Positions 61,659 to 64,000 of a stretch of 64,000 nt of DNA are shown in pieces (position 1 is the first letter of the stretch; each line of letters starts with the position of its first letter). The stretch lies in the NCBI GenBank assembly GCA_900539175.1, contig UQAW01000008.1, positions 1-64,000 of the forward strand, in the 5' to 3' direction. The stretch is from an uncultured Lachnospiraceae bacterium (GTDB lineage Bacteria > Bacillota > Clostridia > Lachnospirales > Lachnospiraceae). The position numbers and the translations under genes are program-made. The notes beneath the pieces are model-generated. The model searched no databases and was not told where the DNA came from. It was given only the letters and a program-made list of their open reading frames with translations.

Positions 61659-62163
61659 GTATGAGTTCAGGTTCTTTTTGGGGAAGCTGCAGATTCCAGA
61701 ATAAGATCCGGTAAGATGGTCTGCGGTTTCCTCCCAATACGTAATAATCCAGACAATCTGCAAATATAATTCCGATTCCGGAAAGAAAAAACCAAAACAG
61801 GGAATACAGAGGACAAATCAGTCCGTCGCAGAGATTCATCCACTCTCCTTGGTAGTCCCACATTCGGAAATGCAAAACCTTTAACGAGAAGAGACCGGAG
61901 GTCAATTCTAAGCTTGTGATGATAATTGCTCCTGCCAACATCTGCAGCGGAAGCTGAAAGCCAGGCATAAGAAAGGAGGAAAGACAGGAGAGCAGCATAA
62001 GAGCCAGACCTCCTACAACTCCCATCAGCCGAAAACTGTATCCACGGTAAGTGATTTCTATCGCAAGATAGATACAGTAACCGGTTATAAAAAGAATCAG
62101 ATTTTTCAGCCACCATTTATGCTTTATGCCTGTATACTGAGGGCATGTTGTATTTCTGCTCAT
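61654..62163 (-). CDS. CmpB-like (putative ABC transporter permease family) membrane protein
   Basis: 169-residue membrane protein with about four hydrophobic segments. It contains ITSLELTSGLF, RMWDYQGEWMNLCDG and LICPLYSLFWFFLSG, the pattern of the small membrane family annotated as putative ABC transporter permease (CmpB type). It lacks any ATPase partner here, and real transport function is unproven for the family. The stop lies within the terminator shared with ppk1. Ribosome site AAAGGAATTG lies upstream of the ATG. Confidence 0.8.
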   Translation of the reverse strand: MSRNTTCPQYTGIKHKWWLKNLILFITGYCIYLAIEITYRGYSFRLMGVVGGLALMLLSCLSSFLMPGFQLPLQMLAGAIIITSLELTSGLFSLKVLHFRMWDYQGEWMNLCDGLICPLYSLFWFFLSGIGIIFADCLDYYVLGGNRRPSYRILFWNLQLPQKEPELIP

Positions 62164-62360
62164 AAAATCAATTCCTTTTCAAAGTTGTATAGTGATGTCT
62201 GCGCCAGCAGACATGTTAGTTTACTATGAATTTATTTTTGCCAGATGGCGACAAATTATTGATTCCGGAAGCATGTGTTAATATTTCCCTCACAGGACAT
62301 TCAGACAACGTAAGATTTTATTAAAGACTTTTTTTTTCAGCCATGTTAAAATAATGATTA
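62164..62360. other. Divergent intergenic region upstream of the VanR-like gene
   Basis: No gene. Contains a family-2 repeat fragment AGCAGACATGT..GTTTACTATGAA (about 62203-62226) and, for the plus strand, an extended -10 promoter TG-T-TAAAAT (62344-62352) without a clear -35. Confidence 0.5.
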
Positions 62361-62428
62361 TGATACCATGAAATGCGGAGCAATCCGTGTATCATAGGGG
62401 GCAAAATACCTTTTGACCCTAACATCAT
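62360..62428 (+). repeat. MITE-like repeat, internally deleted copy (69 bp)
   Basis: ATGATACC joined directly to ATGAAATGCGGAGCAATCCG and the right end CTTTTGACCCTAACATCAT. The left hairpin is deleted. Starts 8 nt after the -10 box. Confidence 0.8.
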
Positions 62429-62460
62429 GATTATTCAGTAGTGAAAGGATGGCAAACATC

Positions 62461-63159
62461 ATGGAAGAGACAAATATCTTGGTTGTGGATGATGAGAAAG
62501 AGATTGCAGATCTGTTGGAGATTTATCTGATCAGCGATGGATTTCACGTGTTAAAAGCATATAGTGCAATGGAAGGACTTAGGATTCTGAAAAATCAGAA
62601 GGTGGATCTGGTGCTATTGGATGTAATGATGCCGAATATGAGCGGGATTGAGATGTGCCGGAAAATTCGGGAAACCAATAATATTCCGATTATCATCGTC
62701 AGTGCAAAAACCCAGGATATTGATAAAATTGTAGGACTTACCACAGGCGCCGATGACTATGTGTCAAAGCCCTTTAATCCGTTGGAACTGATGGCGAGAG
62801 TCAAATCTCAGCTTCGGCGTTACAGGGAACTGAACCCGGCAAAGGACAAGGAAAAAGAAGAGATTATTTCTTTGAAAAATCTGGAAATCAATAAGGTAAC
62901 CCATCAGGTAACCTGTTATGGTGAAAGTATCAAGCTGACGCCAATTGAATTTGATATTTTATACTTGCTGGCTTCTAATCCGGGCAGAGTATTTTCAACC
63001 AATGAGATTTTTGAGAGTGTGTGGCATGAAAAGTTTTATGAGGCTAATAATACGGTGATGGTTCATATCCGCCGTCTGCGTGGTAAGATGCATGACGATA
63101 CGCGGGAGGATAAAATCATAACAACAGTATGGGGAGTGGGATACAAAATTGAGGCTTAA
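62461..63159 (+). CDS. OmpR/VanR-type response regulator
   Basis: 232-residue response regulator. The receiver domain has the acidic pair in VVDDEKEIADL, the phospho-Asp in LVLLDVMMP and the Lys in VSKPFNPLELMARV. The C-terminal winged helix ends TVMVHIRRLRGKM...TTVWGVGYKIE. Overall it resembles VanR of vanG-type clusters. The start is uncertain: AAAGG is 12 bases from ATG 62461 but touches ATG 62449, which would add MANI. The histidine kinase gene overlaps its end. No resistance enzyme genes are visible before the window ends. Confidence 0.88.
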   Translation: MEETNILVVDDEKEIADLLEIYLISDGFHVLKAYSAMEGLRILKNQKVDLVLLDVMMPNMSGIEMCRKIRETNNIPIIIVSAKTQDIDKIVGLTTGADDYVSKPFNPLELMARVKSQLRRYRELNPAKDKEKEEIISLKNLEINKVTHQVTCYGESIKLTPIEFDILYLLASNPGRVFSTNEIFESVWHEKFYEANNTVMVHIRRLRGKMHDDTREDKIITTVWGVGYKIEA

Positions 63160-64000
63160 TTTTTCAAAAAATTATGGGCAGAAAGTGATCTTCTATATCG
63201 TAGTATCCGGACTTGCAACCCTTGGAGCAGAGTGGATTCTGTGGAAGATTCTGTATAGAATCGAGTATCGGTTCAGAATTTCCGGTTATCGCAGTATCCT
63301 GTTCGGACCAGACGGAATGCGGACGGAGTATCGATATGTGATCTGTTTTCTTGTCGGACTTTTTACCTTTATCCTCTGTTTTTATCTGTTGATGCGGGAA
63401 TCCATTCATTATATTAACCGGATTACCGAGAAGGTGAAGGATATTTCTCAGGGAGATTTTGATAATCCGATTGATGTCCGGGGAAATGACGAGCTTGCAT
63501 CTATGGCTCTGAATCTGAACCAGATGCAGAAAAACATTAAAGACATTATGGAACGGGAGCGGGTGGCCGAGCATACAAAGAATGATCTGGTATCCAGTGT
63601 TGCCCACGATATCAGGACTCCTTTGACTTCCATACTGGGATATCTGGGATGGATACGGGACCGGGGAGATCTGGATGAGGCAACACGGGAAAAGTATATT
63701 GAGATCGTGTATGAGAAGGCAAAACGTCTGGAGCAATTGACAAATGAATTGTTTGGTTTTGTAAAGCTGGAGCATAATGAACTTAAGATTCATGTCAGTA
63801 AGCTGGATCTGATTCAATTGATGGAGCAGATGTTGGATGAGATGACGCCCAGTTTTGTGAAGCATGAGATCGCCGTAAAATTTGAGCATCCCCAGCCAAG
63901 TTTATGTATCGAGGGGGATGGAGAGCTGCTTGCCCGTCTTTTCGGAAATCTGTTGAGCAATGCAGTGAAATATGGAAAAGAGGGAAAACAGATTCGTGTA
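63149..64000 (+). CDS. VanS-like sensor histidine kinase (truncated by window end)
   Basis: 284 codons of an open frame that runs off the window. Two membrane helices (~13-33 and ~72-93) flank a short extracellular loop, followed by HAMP (KVKDISQGDFDNPIDV), the phospho-His in SSVAHDIRTPLTS, and an N box in FGNLLSNAVKYG. The rest of the ATPase domain is beyond 64000. TTG 63149 is the likely start, overlapping the regulator's stop by 11 bp; GTG 63185 is the alternative. It pairs with the upstream regulator. VanS-like organisation is clear, but the signal is unknown. Confidence 0.85.
   Translation, partial: MRLNFSKNYGQKVIFYIVVSGLATLGAEWILWKILYRIEYRFRISGYRSILFGPDGMRTEYRYVICFLVGLFTFILCFYLLMRESIHYINRITEKVKDISQGDFDNPIDVRGNDELASMALNLNQMQKNIKDIMERERVAEHTKNDLVSSVAHDIRTPLTSILGYLGWIRDRGDLDEATREKYIEIVYEKAKRLEQLTNELFGFVKLEHNELKIHVSKLDLIQLMEQMLDEMTPSFVKHEIAVKFEHPQPSLCIEGDGELLARLFGNLLSNAVKYGKEGKQIRV

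Noticed and set aside
1..64000. CRISPR arrays, prophage or complete insertion sequences
   Set aside because: No regularly spaced direct repeats, no cas, integrase, capsid or transposase genes were seen on either strand.

Overview
The window looks like a chromosomal segment of a spore-forming, anaerobic, Gram-positive member of the Clostridia, most likely Lachnospiraceae (Blautia/Dorea/Mediterraneibacter-like). This is inferred from the sleC-type spore cortex-lytic enzyme, the dgt-dnaG-rpoD-trmK cluster, several Clostridia-typical families (DUF4364, DUF1836, DUF1292, DUF2298, DUF5662, a CmpB-type membrane protein), an oxygen-sensitive NrdG activase, and strong AGGAGG ribosome sites with TTGACA/TATAAT promoters. 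There is no prophage, no intact insertion sequence, no conjugative element and no CRISPR array. Almost all of it is housekeeping DNA; the unusual material lies between the genes.

Layout: 0-4.5 kb, membrane glycosyltransferase-like protein, NodB deacetylase, rarA. 4.9-7.6 kb, DUF4364 regulator, YtqA-type radical SAM enzyme, DUF1836 and YerC regulators. 7.9-9.6 kb, KDPG aldolase and KDG kinase. 10-14.5 kb, NlpC/P60 hydrolase, rpsO, pnp, nrdG, dut. 14.5-25 kb, L,D-transpeptidase, DUF1292, ilvE, PLP decarboxylase, exoA, a GH13 protein that lacks its catalytic residues, DUF5662, aminotransferase. 25.2-30.5 kb, an autoregulated L-arabinose operon (AraR-like, araA, FGGY kinase, araD). 30.6-37.7 kb, lysC, then pyrH-frr-uppS-cdsA-dxr-rseP. 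37.8-43.2 kb, tRNA-Leu(AAG), uracil permease, a candidate small RNA, hemerythrin, VanH-like dehydrogenase, sleC. 43.4-50.2 kb, dgt-dnaG-rpoD-trmK and a TGS-domain nucleoside kinase. 50.2-57.9 kb, RNase P RNA, maf, Crh-like HPr, pyrBI, folC, pheA, DUF815 ATPase. 57.9-64 kb, polyphosphate pair (Ppx/GppA-HD, ppk), a CmpB-like membrane protein, and a VanR/VanS-like two-component system cut by the window end.

Two families of dispersed non-coding DNA stand out. (1) A MITE-like repeat of about 187 bp with ATGAT...GGGTCAAAAG terminal inverted repeats is present in six full or internally deleted copies. All six lie in 5' leaders, most starting within about 10 nt of a recognisable -10 box. (2) Four very long imperfect hairpins (186-267 bp, arms up to 46 bp perfect) lie just 3' of genes. 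Two of them share a conserved internal core whose helices covary, which suggests an undescribed structured RNA or mobile hairpin element. Other points are an apparently leaderless radical SAM gene, a palindrome inside the lysC promoter, and a convergent candidate small RNA near 39.7 kb.
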